A stretch of 64,000 nucleotides of DNA, from assembly GCF_964204645.1 (NCBI RefSeq), contig NC_134026.1:28600650-28664649 (forward strand), given 5' to 3'. Below the pieces are notes generated by a model, which was not told where the DNA came from, did not search any database, and worked only from the letters and a program-made list of their open reading frames with translations. Below, in pieces: positions 1-13,108 of the stretch (the first letter of the stretch is position 1; each line of letters opens with the position of its first letter). This stretch comes from Tubulanus polymorphus. Its lineage: Eukaryota; Nemertea; Palaeonemertea; Tubulaniformes; Tubulanidae. The position numbers and the translations under genes were made by a program.

Positions 1-3000
1 AATCGTCGATTGAACTTTATTTGTTGGTTGCATTATGATGACGTTCGTGTTACCCGCAACTGAGTAGCGTCAAGTGGTGGTGCTTTGGACTAAATCCCTA
101 TTTTCGTGTTTCTCTTATCTCTTGCAGTCAGACTAAACACGATATCAGAAACGTCACTAATATCAACCCAGAATGCAAGTCTACAATTCACCGGGGGATT
201 CTAATAAACACCACTAAATCGATAGGTGATCTTTCCAGGCAGAGAGATACTATTAAAGTTCATTGGTCGAGTTATGAGGTTGAATATTTGAAATCATTTC
301 GAATATACATACATTTATTGAGAAAAAACTCAATAATATCGTGTTCCTGCTCAAATGTTCATTATACGAATACACCATTTAATCGAAAATATGAAATCCG
401 ATAGTAAAAGGGCCGTGATTTAATTTACATCATTCCTTTTTATGTTTCTCGGAGTTCGTATCGAATGACATGTTTACGAGATATTTCACGATCGAGAAAG
501 TGCTACGTTTCAACTGAGAAAAAAAAACGACGATTTGCTCAATAATTACCGACGAAACTGTAATTCATTTAAACGGTTTACAAATGCAATAAACGTGATC
601 AACAATCTCTTCTGTATAATTAAGCACTTTACAACACGCGGCGTCTTTCGTCAAGTCGTCAACTCGTACCGGTGTTAAATCCCATAAAATCCGTTGGAAG
701 CAGCCACTTGATATAACATCTTGAGCGGATGTCACCGAGAATAGAGATAAATGACTCGATCGTGGTAGTTAACAGATAACATATTGTTTCAACCGGCAGG
801 TGGGAGTTAATGCTCTCATAACATCAATAATTCACCGGCAATACCGATAGATACATTGTCATCGTGGTGATGGTTTTGAATCTTAAATCGAATACCGACG
901 GACAATAAAATGCCCGACCTCGGGTCAGCAGCGCGAGCTGAAATTCTCATAAAAGAGTACTTTATTACCAGCGAGTTGATAGGACCAGATTTAAAATGAA
1001 AGAGTTTCGGAGCAAAACTCGATTCATTACTGAGTGCGTTTGGGTCATGGGATTGATGAGAAAAGTAATCTAATATTCTAAGATTTTCAAAAAAAGAATA
1101 TTAAGGCTTACATTTTATTTTACCCTGATAGTTATTAATGCGCCGAAAATGATGACTAATTTCGTAAAAGAAATTGCCGGTAGCAATGGCGATGGAATTG
1201 TGAATGCGAGGACTGAGGACGGAGGATATGGTGTGGTCTGATAACATTCTCCACACAGATGCTGTAATCGCCCGCTCAAAAGAAGCGTAGCCAACCAGAA
1301 ATCATTAGCAATCGTCAGTGAAAAGCGTACGATCATCTATTAAAGCATTCGACGTTAAAGCGGTGATGATTATAAGCTATCCTGGCTGCTCAGACACGTT
1401 CATAGCGTTTAATTATACATGAAAAGCAATTCCGAAGAGAGAAATCCCATATCTAACTGAAACTACTGAAAAAAATGAATGAGACAGAAAGGTAAGAATG
1501 ATGGGGTTAGACCATTATCTTTATCTAGAGGCAGATCAAGGGGTTGTCTTTCGAGGACACGACTTTTTCGTCAGACAGCGTAAAAACCAATAAATTCAAC
1601 ACTCTTATCCTCTTAGAATTTTTGGGTGCATTTCTTCAAAAGTTTCTAACACCGAGAGGACCCACTTGCGGGCTTCGATGGCCGCATGATGCACCCGCTT
1701 CATCCGAAAACGATACCGTTTCTATTCCAATTTTTCTAGATCTGTCCGTGAATCAGAGTAAGAATATTATACGCGTAGTATTGGGCTTAGCGCGTGTAAG
1801 ATTTTAACATCTGTATCGTTCGTATCCTGCATGTGGTTTTGTTTCCTCCTTAAACTGATTAGAATTTACTACGAAATGCAAGTGACAGGTTGCGAGCTCA
1901 CAACGGAAACTCTGGTGAGTGGCACAACCGGAAATATCTCAAAATTAAAGCACCCTCTTTAAACCCCCACCTACAGTAACGTTATTTAAATATGAATTGA
2001 ATATTTTCGGTATTTCGGGGAGCTCCTCATTATCGGGTATAAGACGTCGATTCTTAAAACTCGTCCGTCAAAATGCGTTAAAACTTTTAAAAGCTGAACG
2101 ATTAGATGATTGATTGATGTGTCAAATCGAGCCATCATGCTTATCAGATTTATGATAAGTCTCTTTCGAAAGTTAGTTCCTGAAATCATCGATAGTTTCA
2201 GACTTGTGGCAAATCATTAGAATATTTCCGCGAATTCGAATTCTCTAGTGCTGTTCTACAGTAGCAATCCTGACGACAATTATATCTGTCCGTTTGTGGA
2301 CCATTGAAACAACACTATATTAATCGAAATTCATTTTCAGCTTTAAAAGATGACAAATATTATTGAACAGTTGATAAAAAAATTATTTCTATTTATGTTT
2401 GTAATTTCTATTTCATTTTTCTCAACGGCGGCGATTTTTCTGCGTGAAATTATAAACATCAATAGAATTTATTTTTCTGTGCGATCTTTTAAAGCAGAAA
2501 ATTAATTTCTACTAAAATGATAATGTTTGTGGGATCTACATAAAAGATGAATATAACTGTAGTCAGGATGTCGCTTGTACTACTTTCACACCGTCTTAAG
2601 CCATATATTTTATATGTCTAGATATGTAGAATAACGGAATAAAATTGATTGGATTGGTTTGTATTTCTGTCAACGTTTTAATCGCTCAATCGTCGGATAA
2701 GTTCTTTTGCGGCTTTGTGAAAAGTTGATTGGGTCGTTGGTAATTTCCGACTTTCTGTCAGTGATCGTTCCTGACCGATAAACGTGTCATCGTTCTCTCA
2801 GTTCCGGAAACTCGACTCGGAAATCAAACTAACCGAAATTCACAAAGCTTTCTGCTCTCCTGAGTCTCCGACTCATGCGTCCAATGTATTTGTTACCAGT
2901 AGTGAATATAAATAACATGTCCAGTGCGAAAGACATTTTTTCGATCTATCGTCACTGATCAGATATTTCTGAATCATTCTTTCGACAGTAACTTTTTCCG

Positions 3001-5281
3001 ACAGTACGATATAGTGATATCACTGTGGTTTCAATTCAGGTCGAGCTTTTCCCAGGGTAAAGGGCATTTACATAAAGTTGAGGATATTTCGGAAAAGCTA
3101 TGTCGTCGGTAGTGAGTGTTCTCATCCTGGGCCTGTGAACATATGATTTTATGTACCGAAGGCAACATAGCATGTTGTAGTCTACTTCATGACACTCTTC
3201 ACAGCCAGTTAGAAATCATATTGACTAGCGGTAAACACGGTATACGGGAAGTTACCTGTCCTGACTTTGATGAGTAGGGGGCAGTTGGTATCGATTGGGA
3301 GGAAGCAACTGACTTGTCAACACGCTCTCATTCTGTTTCACGCGTCCATGTTTACACGTATGTGACTATCAAGTACTATTACGCAACGAGATCAATGTCG
3401 AAATAATACATCTAATGTCATCTGTGTTTTATGAGTTTCATGATTCTCAATTCTGTTTATGGTAACACGAACGTCTGCAGATTCTATTTTTGACATTAAG
3501 AATTTAGGTACCTCAATGGTTTCCAAAAACTCTTTGGCCATAGCCAAGTCCCCACCAGCATCCCGATTAGCAGTATATAAAAGCGCGGAATACATGGCGG
3601 ATCAAAGTAGCGTGCATAGAAAAGTTTTCTATGACACTTATTGGTATGCGAAAGTTGTAACGATTATAACGATAGTTGAATCGACGTCGGTAGTTATCAC
3701 TAAACCATGAACACCCTTCTCCCAGAGTAACAACTGCACTGATGCGTGAACTCTGATAAGGGATACAGCAGAAACTGAGGAGGGGAAATATGATGGATGA
3801 CGGGAAATAAACGGCTATGATAACGTCTGGTTCACCCGATCGATAAATCAAAAAACAATATTCACGTCGGTGTCACAATAGATGTTAGAATTTCAACCAT
3901 TTATATTAGCTTGTTTCTAATTGTCATATTTTGTGACTTCTTAAAAAGTCGGTGCAATCATTTTGATGAAACGCTACTGGAACTAAGGACAAGTGGTAGT
4001 TGGTGATATCTGTACACGATCGCCGACAGACTGCTCGAGCTCAATCTAAAGAAATTCCCTCAATGAGTAAAATGCAAAAATGCACGGTATTCATTTGTTT
4101 AGTTTATGTATTTTTTTGTATGAATCCATACAGTATCATCCGAATGCGCGTATTGCACATGTTAATTGAGTGGCCTTGTGACAACCAGGTATGGCTGAAA
4201 TTGCGTACGGCGGCAATTTCATAAACCACGTGAGTAAATGACCGGTATCCGCAATATTTGTATTTGACCAAAGGCCAGCGGCGATAAACGCATCAGAAAG
4301 TTAAACAGCGCGGACATCGGTACCTTGTTTACAGCTATTATACTCGCTTGACCGCTGTACATAATAACCGTCATAATTTGAGACGCTATTTGCACGGTGC
4401 AATTTCCTACGCGTAACTGTCACTATTTGGTTTCCGACTGAGGCAGCGACACTGTTTAAGTGGTAATTGTTTTATTGGGTTTTATTACGGTTAGCTGAAT
4501 CACGGAGGTGAGAGATAGATAGCAATCACCTCTCGAATTTATGACAACCAACGGCAGATCGCAAAGTCGTCGAATTGCAGATATGATCAATACGATAGCG
4601 GGTTTTATGTAGTCACTTAAGCAGTTAAAAGTTTACTATTCAGTACCAATAATGACACTTCGCCGCACTGTACGTCATACTGTCTGGACCCTTAATGCAA
4701 TCACTTTCACCATTGACGTTTTACTCCCATCGTTAATGACAACCGACTTGATACTGTTGTCAAGTCATTCTTGAATGGGAAAATATTTCACCATGTGGGA
4801 CCCTCAAACGTAACATTATAATTGTTCAACGTTTCTGGTTTCTATAGATAGTGTAATTGGATTCGCCCGATTCTTAATTCACTAACCAATGATCCGTGGA
4901 TCCGAGACCAATGTTATCTTCAGTAACGCTGTAACCATGGGAATGGATGGTCATTTCGCTTAAAGCTTTTTATTTTTTCACGCCATTCGTTTAATGGTGA
5001 AAACTGGGTGCGCAATATTTTTCGCAGAGATGGCGTAACTATCTCTAGTTAACACTTACATGTGAAAAGCTGTTTCCCCGGTGGTTTGGAGAAAACTATG
5101 TTCCAGACGCCTCTGAACGAATACAAATACATACATACAACCATACTCCCGACCATGTATAGTATACCCGCCAACAACGGGACATCACGCAAGCGTATAT
5201 ACATATTTGAAATTCAATTGTTTTTGAAAGTAATATACACGCATAAATGGTTTGCAACTGACCTCCAGTAGATTTACTTAC
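1..5281. other. Gene-poor 5' flank; presumed downstream intron of the transporter
   Basis: No exon could be supported here. The transporter at 5282-7309 runs leftward and its remaining membrane exons must lie at lower coordinates, in this stretch or beyond the left edge. I looked on the minus strand for the family's usual next exon, which begins right after the Gly-Tyr-Pro-Val-Gly segment, and found no convincing match. The open frames here are short, lack family resemblance and often use non-ATG starts. Confidence 0.4.
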
Positions 5282-7309
5282 CCACAGGATAACCACAGAG
5301 TAGAATACTCGTGGCAAGAACGTGGTTTTTATGATGTTTGTCGAAATAGTCTCCGATGACCAACGATGACGTCATTAAGGTGAAACTGGACCCTACACCG
5401 TACAAGATGCTGTGAGTGAGGAACATCCATTCTAGAGTTGCTACGAATGACGATGCCAAAGTGCTTACACAGAGTATGATAACTCCCGCAAACGCTACTA
5501 TACGATAGGCTCCAAACCCTATATACCTGATTAGTAGGACGGTGACTGGTGAAAACGATAGTGATACTGTAAACGACAAAGTACCAATCCAATCTGAAAT
5601 ACATATATATACAATTGTTTCAAAATAGCTCGTTCGGAACATGATTATCAAAGCATTTTATGAACATTTTATACCTAATCGTTCATTATAAAACTGTTCT
5701 TTTAATACATCGGGAGAAACTAGGAATAAACTATAAGATGACGACGTTTGAAGATACTGATGCTGATAAGTATTTTCTTTTTTAACGATGCTGAACTTTC
5801 TTTCTTGTCAAACTATCTCAGCGATTCCAGAGATAGAGCCAGTTGCCCGGAGACCATTGATAAAATCAAGGTGACTGACGGAATTTATTTAAATTCGAAT
5901 CGAATGATTATTTTCGCCTCTCAATGTCCTGGTATTATCGATTGAAAGATTGCACCAACCATACTGGAAATTTCAATCACGTTTTGATGACTTTCTTAAG
6001 CACCGTCAGTCACCATTACAAACAATCCCTACTATAAACACCGTTTACTGTTTAATTGAATAAATTACACTTGCGCTGCCGAGAATCGTGAACCAGATAT
6101 TGAAAGAAAGAAACCATCACCTATTAAAACATCGTTATTTCATCAACTAGAAATTGCCGAGCAATTTATCTTTAAATCGGAATTTTCCCAATGTTCGAAA
6201 AGCGGTCTTTGATAATCGCTCATTGATCAGGTTTCATAGAATATACGACCCCGAACTGTTTTTTTTTTATTAGTCAGTCTGGTTTTTGTGCGAAAATGGA
6301 TAAAACGTGACCATTACCGATAGCGATTCTAATCGAACCTTCGAATCCCCGAGAGATTCGGCGTGTTAATCAAACAGCAGTCAAAGGTTAAGATTATATT
6401 ACTCAACGCTATCAATTATGTGAACAAAATCTCTCAGTTAGACAACTTGTGTCGTAGTCTAGGTCTTAAACCTACGCTCGCAAACTAAAGAGAATTGTCA
6501 CCGTATGGATTTATATTCATCTATATACTACTGGTTCTCCTTATCTGCCCTAAACCGACCTCCCTCGACACTTTGCATAACGACGTCTACTGGATAACTA
6601 CTCGTATTTAGTACCGTTTTTCAGCTGAGGGATATAATTCTGACGGGTCGGTACGAATTCTAACTGGTTCCAAGTGACTGCGCCCGGAGGTTGTTTTATG
6701 TCCCGACACCAGGCGCCGAGTTTAGGGTGAAAGGTAGATTTTTTCGAACTAACGCACTTTTGTCGAATAATTGAAGTTACTACGAATGAGGAAAATACCT
6801 CAGAAATATTGCTCGTTACATTAACGCCGCATAGAAATATTGCGATACGTTTGAAGTGATAAATGGAAAATATATTATGTCATGTTGGGAATGTAACATT
6901 TTATACGATCAAATCCCTATATATAAACGAAAAGTGAGTCCGAAAAATGTCCTCGAGGTGCAGTTTATTTCGACGTTTCGACTTAATGCTGATAGTCATC
7001 ATTCTAAAGTGACAGTAAACTAGGGGGTAACATTTCTTTTCATGGTGTGGGATTTAATCATAGTATCGTGAATATTGATGCATGAAAAAACTATTTATAC
7101 TAACTTTGTTCAGCCATTGGGCGATGGTAAAGTTTTTGCAGTTGAACCACAAATTCTCCAAAACTGTACGTAATTCCGCTTCTTACTACGGTCAATAGTA
7201 ATACGCATGCGCAGATTATCCATCCTTTCTTATCTTGAGAAAGTGAGTCGAACTTGTCTGGTATATATCGCATCCATTTAGGTAGTGGGATATCGGGCAG
7301 CTTCACCAT
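5282..7309 (-). CDS. Monocarboxylate transporter-like (SLC16 family), first two coding exons only
   Basis: Major-facilitator transporter of the SLC16 type, expected in the plasma membrane moving monocarboxylates or related solutes. Coding exons are 7105-7309 (ATG at 7309-7307) and 5282-5593. The donors GTTAGT and GTAAGT and the acceptor ttcag keep frame: a lone A joins AT to give Asn before Trp-Ile-Gly. The start exon opens after a ctcag acceptor, leaving ten 5' UTR bases, so a noncoding exon probably lies upstream. Residues about 29-54 form TM1 (KKGWIICACV, less canonical than the family's Gly-rich TM1). Exon 2 encodes TM2 to TM4 and ends in the family's loop, DYFDKHHKNHVLA followed by GYPVG. 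That is about 172 of the usual 450-500 residues. The 3' exons were not found. Family assignment is good; the substrate cannot be predicted. Confidence 0.78.
5594..7104 (-). other. Intron 1 (between coding exons) of the SLC16-like gene
   Basis: A 1.5 kb AT-rich intron bounded by GTTAGT and ttcag on the minus strand. Nothing else recognisable is seen in it. Confidence 0.7.
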
Positions 7310-7319
7310 GTCGTTAACA

Positions 7320-10300
7320 CTGAGAAAAACAATGAAAAAGAAACTTTTTCACAAGGAAATACATTCGTTTTTACTATAAATCACCTCATTAGATATTACT
7401 GTATAATTACAGCAATTTCACCGCAAACTACACCTATCGGAATCAATTAGATACAGACTGTCTGTTGTCTGAAAACTCGGGAAACGAATTAAGATTGAAA
7501 TATTAAGAATTCTTCTTCTGTGACGTTTGATCATTAGATTGTCGTCCTCGGGCCATGTTAATTGTCAGTCGAAATAGGTGAAATTATCAGAATGCCTTCG
7601 TCGTTGATAAGGCAGCAGCGAGCATCTTGGTCGCTGAAACTATATCAGACGCGGTCTTCAGATGGTGCAATAACTCGGCTCAACAATCATGGAACGTCAC
7701 AGGCGAGTTTTAATTATACAGGAGTATATATTAAAGTGTACATGCAATATTAGCGATGAGTCGTCGCGTTAATTAAAATAATGTCAGTTCCAATAATTCA
7801 ATGAGGTCCCTATCGAATTGATGGAAATATGAGGTTTTTCATTTTGATAGAATAAGTAACATTCGCGTAGATCAAAGATCACTTTGTAATTATGCTTTAT
7901 ATGGATATGCACCAAAGACCTATGAAGAGAACTAAACAAATCTGTAAACATAGACGATGATTGATTCAAAAGACCTTAGAGAATACGACAGACAAAGAAC
8001 GTGTGTTCAATAATTATGCCGAATCTTCGCTGAGCTTTCACTCTGAAAGAGATCGAATTTTCTGATCGTTCTCGCATCTGATATAATCTTTCAATTCCTT
8101 AGTGAATTTATCAAACTATCTCCATATTCTTATTTACTGATTATATATGTTTCTTTGTATTCTGAAATATTAGTAGACATTGCGTATCCTTTTTGCTGTG
8201 TATTTTCTCGTTTTACCGGACGGAATCTGACCATGTTCGTGTGCGTTAGTTTCGGCACTTGATCTTTGCATAACTAATCAGTAGATGGTGATATATTAAT
8301 GAGACCCTTGAAAGTTCATACAGCTGTCAATGTACGAACCGACAACCCGTCCATCGTTGATGGCCATATAACCAAGGCCGGCTTTACCACAATTCGTTAC
8401 GTATGTGTGTTAATCCTCAAATAAACGTCATCTACCTCAATATATCGTCGCCTTACGTCTTATTCATCGGGAAATAGTGAATTTTTTTCTAATTCTGTTC
8501 ACTGATAATGTGAGCAATACATGCGGACGGTTATACGATTAGTAGCGGTGTTTGTCTTGTAGATAATCGAAACTTATTTACACAAACAATAGAAAATCAC
8601 ACAGCAGCCTTCAGATAAGATAAAACGTGATTTTCGAGATAAATTGATAGGATTTGGAATTTGAATAAACTCCGATTATTTGGTGATATTGATAGGTAGA
8701 GCTTTACAGTTGTCATCCATATCAAACCTTATCAGTAAAAAATTGATTGAACGCTCTTCAATCACATCTAAACTATTTGCTATTCGTCTACGAACTAGCT
8801 TCAGTAAAAAGTTAAATCTATATCTAAATTGCTAAAGAAAGACTGTATATTTGCAAAACATGCGCAAATTGAAATACAGGTTACGTTACCTTGTGAAACA
8901 AAGATAGAAGGTATATCCACGCGATTCCGTTACTCCGAACGAAGCTGGCTCGCTATAAACTCTCACTAAGTTTGACAGGAAAGTTTCAGGCAATCACTGA
9001 GATGATGATAAACCCGAGGGAGTCTGCTCGTCACTAGCGCATACGGTTCGCACAGCTTAAAACACAATCTTCCGTCGTCATTGTAGCACCAGTAGCAGTA
9101 ATTAATAAGAAGGGAAAATAGGAACTGAAAAGAGACACAGACACGTTTCTGAGGCCCGTGCCATCAATAAGTCACCGTCATATATAATGAAATAAATATC
9201 GGCTAGTGTGTTCGCTTCATTAAAGTTTAATATAACTGCAGACGAACGGAACATCAGGACAGCCCGTGATAGGCGAGTTCGACCACTCCCCAACTGACGT
9301 CAGCAAGCAGACCCTGTCAAATTGTCACGTGTCTTAAGTCGCCAGATTCCAATATCCCGCGTCGAAGGAAGGATCAATTCACGCGAAAACTAAATGTGAG
9401 TAACTTTTGTACATATTTTTTTTCTTGTCGAGACATTCATTATGTTACTTTTTTGCTAATGGGAAACTTCTTTCCTTGTTACATTGAACAAGACGTGGAA
9501 CCACCAATTTGACTAATGATAATTTCAGTCATGAATTTGATTTTTCCGACGAGCGATCTATCAATTAGAAATGGTTTCAGTAGATATTTAAGTCATATAT
9601 CTGTGATAGATTATATGTCGACGCGTTGCTAAATCCCACTGAGTCCCTAGGACGGACATTGGCGTTAGTGGCAATGGTAGAATCAGGATTAGACTGATTA
9701 ATACTAGTATTATCCGACATATGTTCTCTAGCTATATGCGGCTATGGTATTTCAGTGTTTCTTTCTGGTAATTACTGTTTTATTGTCCATTTTACGCGAC
9801 TCCTCACACAGCACTTGATGCAACGGGATATATATAATATACCAGACCGATGCATCCACGGGTCAACCAAGTCTAGAACGTATATTCGTAGTATCCTTGG
9901 TAATTAAGGAATATAGCACCAAATCCACTGGACATTTGTATGTCACCGACTGTGATGTATTAGATAATAGAAGGTCATTCAAAATACCAAATATCCTACC
10001 TCAATCAATGACTAAACGTTCAATATTTTGGTTTACTTACCTTCTTTAGAATTATATGTAGTCCAACTAACAGTTTTTGCAATTCAGAAATTCCATCTTA
10101 CGATCGTGAAACTTATCCAACGCATGCATATTCTATCCGACACATCTTCGCGACATTTTTACGTCTTTATCCATTAGTGCAATAATTACTCAAGTCGCTA
10201 GAAATTCAGCGCTAATACCGCGGTTCAAATTTACAATATTCAGTTCATTAGAAATTTGACCGATATGTATGTTGGTGAAGCCCTACGGCAGCATCCGGAA

Positions 10301-10587
10301 ATTATTGGATGAATAAAAATTTTAATACTGGAATATATAAACTAAATACTCGCAATACATTATGATAAAATATTTCTCTTTGCATAGCAGAATAGGGAGA
10401 TATGAAAAAGAATTATTTGTTGTTCGCTTCTAATCTAATAAAAATACTTTAGTCTAGTGTAATAGCGTTAACGAGGGAATATTCGAATATTCTGGTACCA
10501 AAGTAATTTGCCTTATGCATTTATTTTTTGATCTCAATGTAAACAGTTTATTACATACGCATCAAGGTCTTAAGTGATCACTATTTT
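7320..10587. other. Non-coding, presumed upstream region of the SLC16-like gene
   Basis: No exon or RNA gene could be supported. The transporter's start exon begins at a splice acceptor, so its promoter and first noncoding exon should lie here on the minus strand. I could not place them. Confidence 0.4.
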
Positions 10588-10735
10588 CCTGGGCTCAGTT
10601 CCATAGTAATGGCTTAGACTTAAGACCAGTCTAAGACCAACAAAGTTCTATAGCTTATCTAACAACTTAAGACCAGTCTTGAAATTTAAGACCATTTTTG
10701 GACTTAAGTCTCAACTGAGGAACCAGCCCCTGGAC
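10588..10735. repeat. Short MITE-like repeat with CTTAAGACC motifs
   Basis: About 145 bases with inverted ends: GGGCTCAGTTCC on the left and GGAACCAGCCCC on the right, which are imperfect reverse complements. Inside are five copies of a CTTAAGACC or GGTCTTAAG core, including GACTTAAGACCAGTC near 10617 and AACTTAAGACCAGTC near 10664. The shape fits a small non-autonomous DNA element or a fold-back remnant. There is no open reading frame. Confidence 0.5.
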
Positions 10736-12537
10736 CTTACGAATTTCCTCCATTCATCATCTTTGTAAAGTGGAGAAATTGCATTTTATTTTGCGACAAA
10801 TTTCAGAAATATTTCGTACTGTAGAATTGACAATAACTTATATCAACACATCCAACATCTTGCTATTCTAAAACTTGATCCTCGACGATTCCCACAATAA
10901 TGAGTAACTATTCGTAGCTCAGTGTTTAGAGCTTTAATCGAGCATATATAACGTAACGTGTTGATATAATTGGAATCATCGGCGCCTTAAGCATTTACCT
11001 CACTGTCCAGTATCGCTTCACCTATTCCGTCAATAAATATAGTAAATATTTGATGTTTTAATGGAGTTGTTACGGCAGGCATCAAGTCAGTGAGCTTTAT
11101 TTTCTATTCATCGATCTAAATCGAACGTAGATTGATATACAATAAGTCGTTTTGTTATATTTTAAAGCATCCTGTTCCCATTGTCGTGCTTTCCTTTCCA
11201 GATATGTGCATTTCTACGATCTATTGATGAAAATCATTTTCAGTTATTAAGTGACAAATGTAGTAGCAACACGATTCATATTCATTTACTGGTTTATCGA
11301 GTACATTAGTAATGTAATTATTGATACTTTAATATGCATTAACGATATGCTGTATCCACATGATATTCAACTTGAAATCTTTCGTTAATTAAAAAACGAA
11401 TATTCTCATTTATTCATATAAGATGAGATCATTGGTAAAAGATAGTTGAAAATACAAATAACGTATTCTCAATAAGATAAGATTCTTGAATGTTTCGAAA
11501 TTAATCTCTAATTAAGTGCGTGTTGATCTTTTTTGAAAGTTTTCAAACCTGGTAGCACAAAATAGAAGATGATTATCTATAAGATGTATTTGGTGCTTCG
11601 TATGGCGGTGGTAAACACGGAGGAAACTGTCATATCACGGTGAAATCTACTCCGCAGCTTCCATGGGAATTGCTATGTAAATTATAAATTGACATGGTAT
11701 CGACGATCACGACTTGGAAACTTTTGGTTCACTGGTTGAACCAATAAAGCGGCAGTGATGATGATGAATGGAATCCCGTTTGTCGATGGGCAACTAACGT
11801 TTAGACATCTGCCTTTTAATCAAACATTCAAAATATCTGTCGCGCAGATTATTTATCAGGGTTCCTGCAACACTTGTAATAGTCGTTGACCATTGTAACG
11901 ATGGAGTCGTCGTTAAATCGTTACAATACAGGTATGAGTTGGAATTCAATCATAATGAAATAATGCAATTCTACAGTTCTACAGATGTTGGTTATGTAAG
12001 ATATAGAATTAGTCAATTTTAAATGGCTTATTTTCACCCCAGAATTTGAATTCTCACCGCAAACTATGGAACGGGATCCTTGTCGTTCGCTGAATTCTCC
12101 CTGCGCTCAAGTGCATCTACCAGAATGAGGGTAATCTCCCAAAAATGCTTCGTAATGATTCATTCAGTTCGAATCTTTATCTTTCATCTATTATTAAAGA
12201 ATTGAACGGATTCTGATATTTTCTATAATACCGCTGATGTAATAGAAATGACACGCGTTATGTACGCATTTCACCAGACGAAACGAAAATGGTTTATATA
12301 TGTGTCTATGAATAAGAATGACCAGGTCTTATCGGACGGAGTCAATGAGGTAATAATTTATACGATGTTGATGGTTTGGTCGACATTTCTCTCTAGTGAA
12401 TATAAATCTAATTATACTAACATTGATGCTAGGTATATGAATAGCGTAGGCTCTATCTCCGGGGACCCGACATGATCTTATTCCTTCCAAACTGAAGCGA
12501 TCGAATAACTGTATAATATGACTGGTCAATGGTCCTC
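10736..12537. other. Non-coding intergenic DNA
   Basis: AT-rich sequence with no supported exon, RNA gene or clear repeat. Confidence 0.4.
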
Positions 12538-13108
12538 AATAAACCATTTTACAGTTGCTAGCCGCCATTTTGTTAGGGTACTTTTGTCCTGTATTGTTGG
12601 ATCATTTTTTTCTCCTTTTCAAAAACTATTTGTGATGCGTGTTTTATCATATTTCATCTGTCCCTGGGTGCATTTTGACAGTTTAAGCAGCATTTTAACC
12701 GTATGAATCTCTAGTCATCATTTCCCAAATTTGCAACAATGCGACATGAGGGCGATATAAAAATCGGTGGTCAGTTTTTGCCGCGCGCATAAAAATCCAG
12801 GGTACTAACTAAACTTTGAAGTTCGTTATTTTCAGAAATAATTTTCTAAAAAATCCAAACATTTTAAGAACCATGCGCATAAACGTCCCCTTTCAAGTGA
12901 ACTTTAAAATTCTAAGATAGCTTGCCTAGTTTTCATCCTATGGCTATTTAGCTGCAGCGCGTGTATTGTCATTCCGAGTCTCGGCGCTGCTTTCTATGCG
13001 TGTATTTCAGTATATGGGTGTTATTTTTTCATTTCTACTACACTTGTCTCCACGGAAAATGGTAGTACCCCAACGAAATGGCGGCTAGCAACTGTAACAT
13101 GGTTTATT
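12538..13108. mobile_element. Candidate non-autonomous DNA transposon (MITE) with about 45-base inverted repeats
   Basis: The segment starting AATAAACC at 12538 and running through GTTGCTAGCCGCCATTT is repeated in inverse orientation ending at 13108, with about four mismatches over 45 bases. A tighter reading starts at CAGTTGC (12552) and ends at GCAACTG (13094), each flanked by TA, which would fit a Tc1/mariner-type element with TA duplication. The similarity extends past the TA on both sides, so the true terminus is uncertain. The interior has no transposase-like coding. Confidence 0.65.

Noticed and set aside
1115-1336. Possible transporter exon on the minus strand
   Set aside because: Hydrophobic stretches look superficially membrane-like but match no SLC16 helix, and no donor or acceptor puts it in phase with the exon ending at 5282.
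1544-1807. 87-codon plus-strand open frame
   Set aside because: Non-ATG start, no motif, and the opposite strand is equally open in part. Treated as chance.
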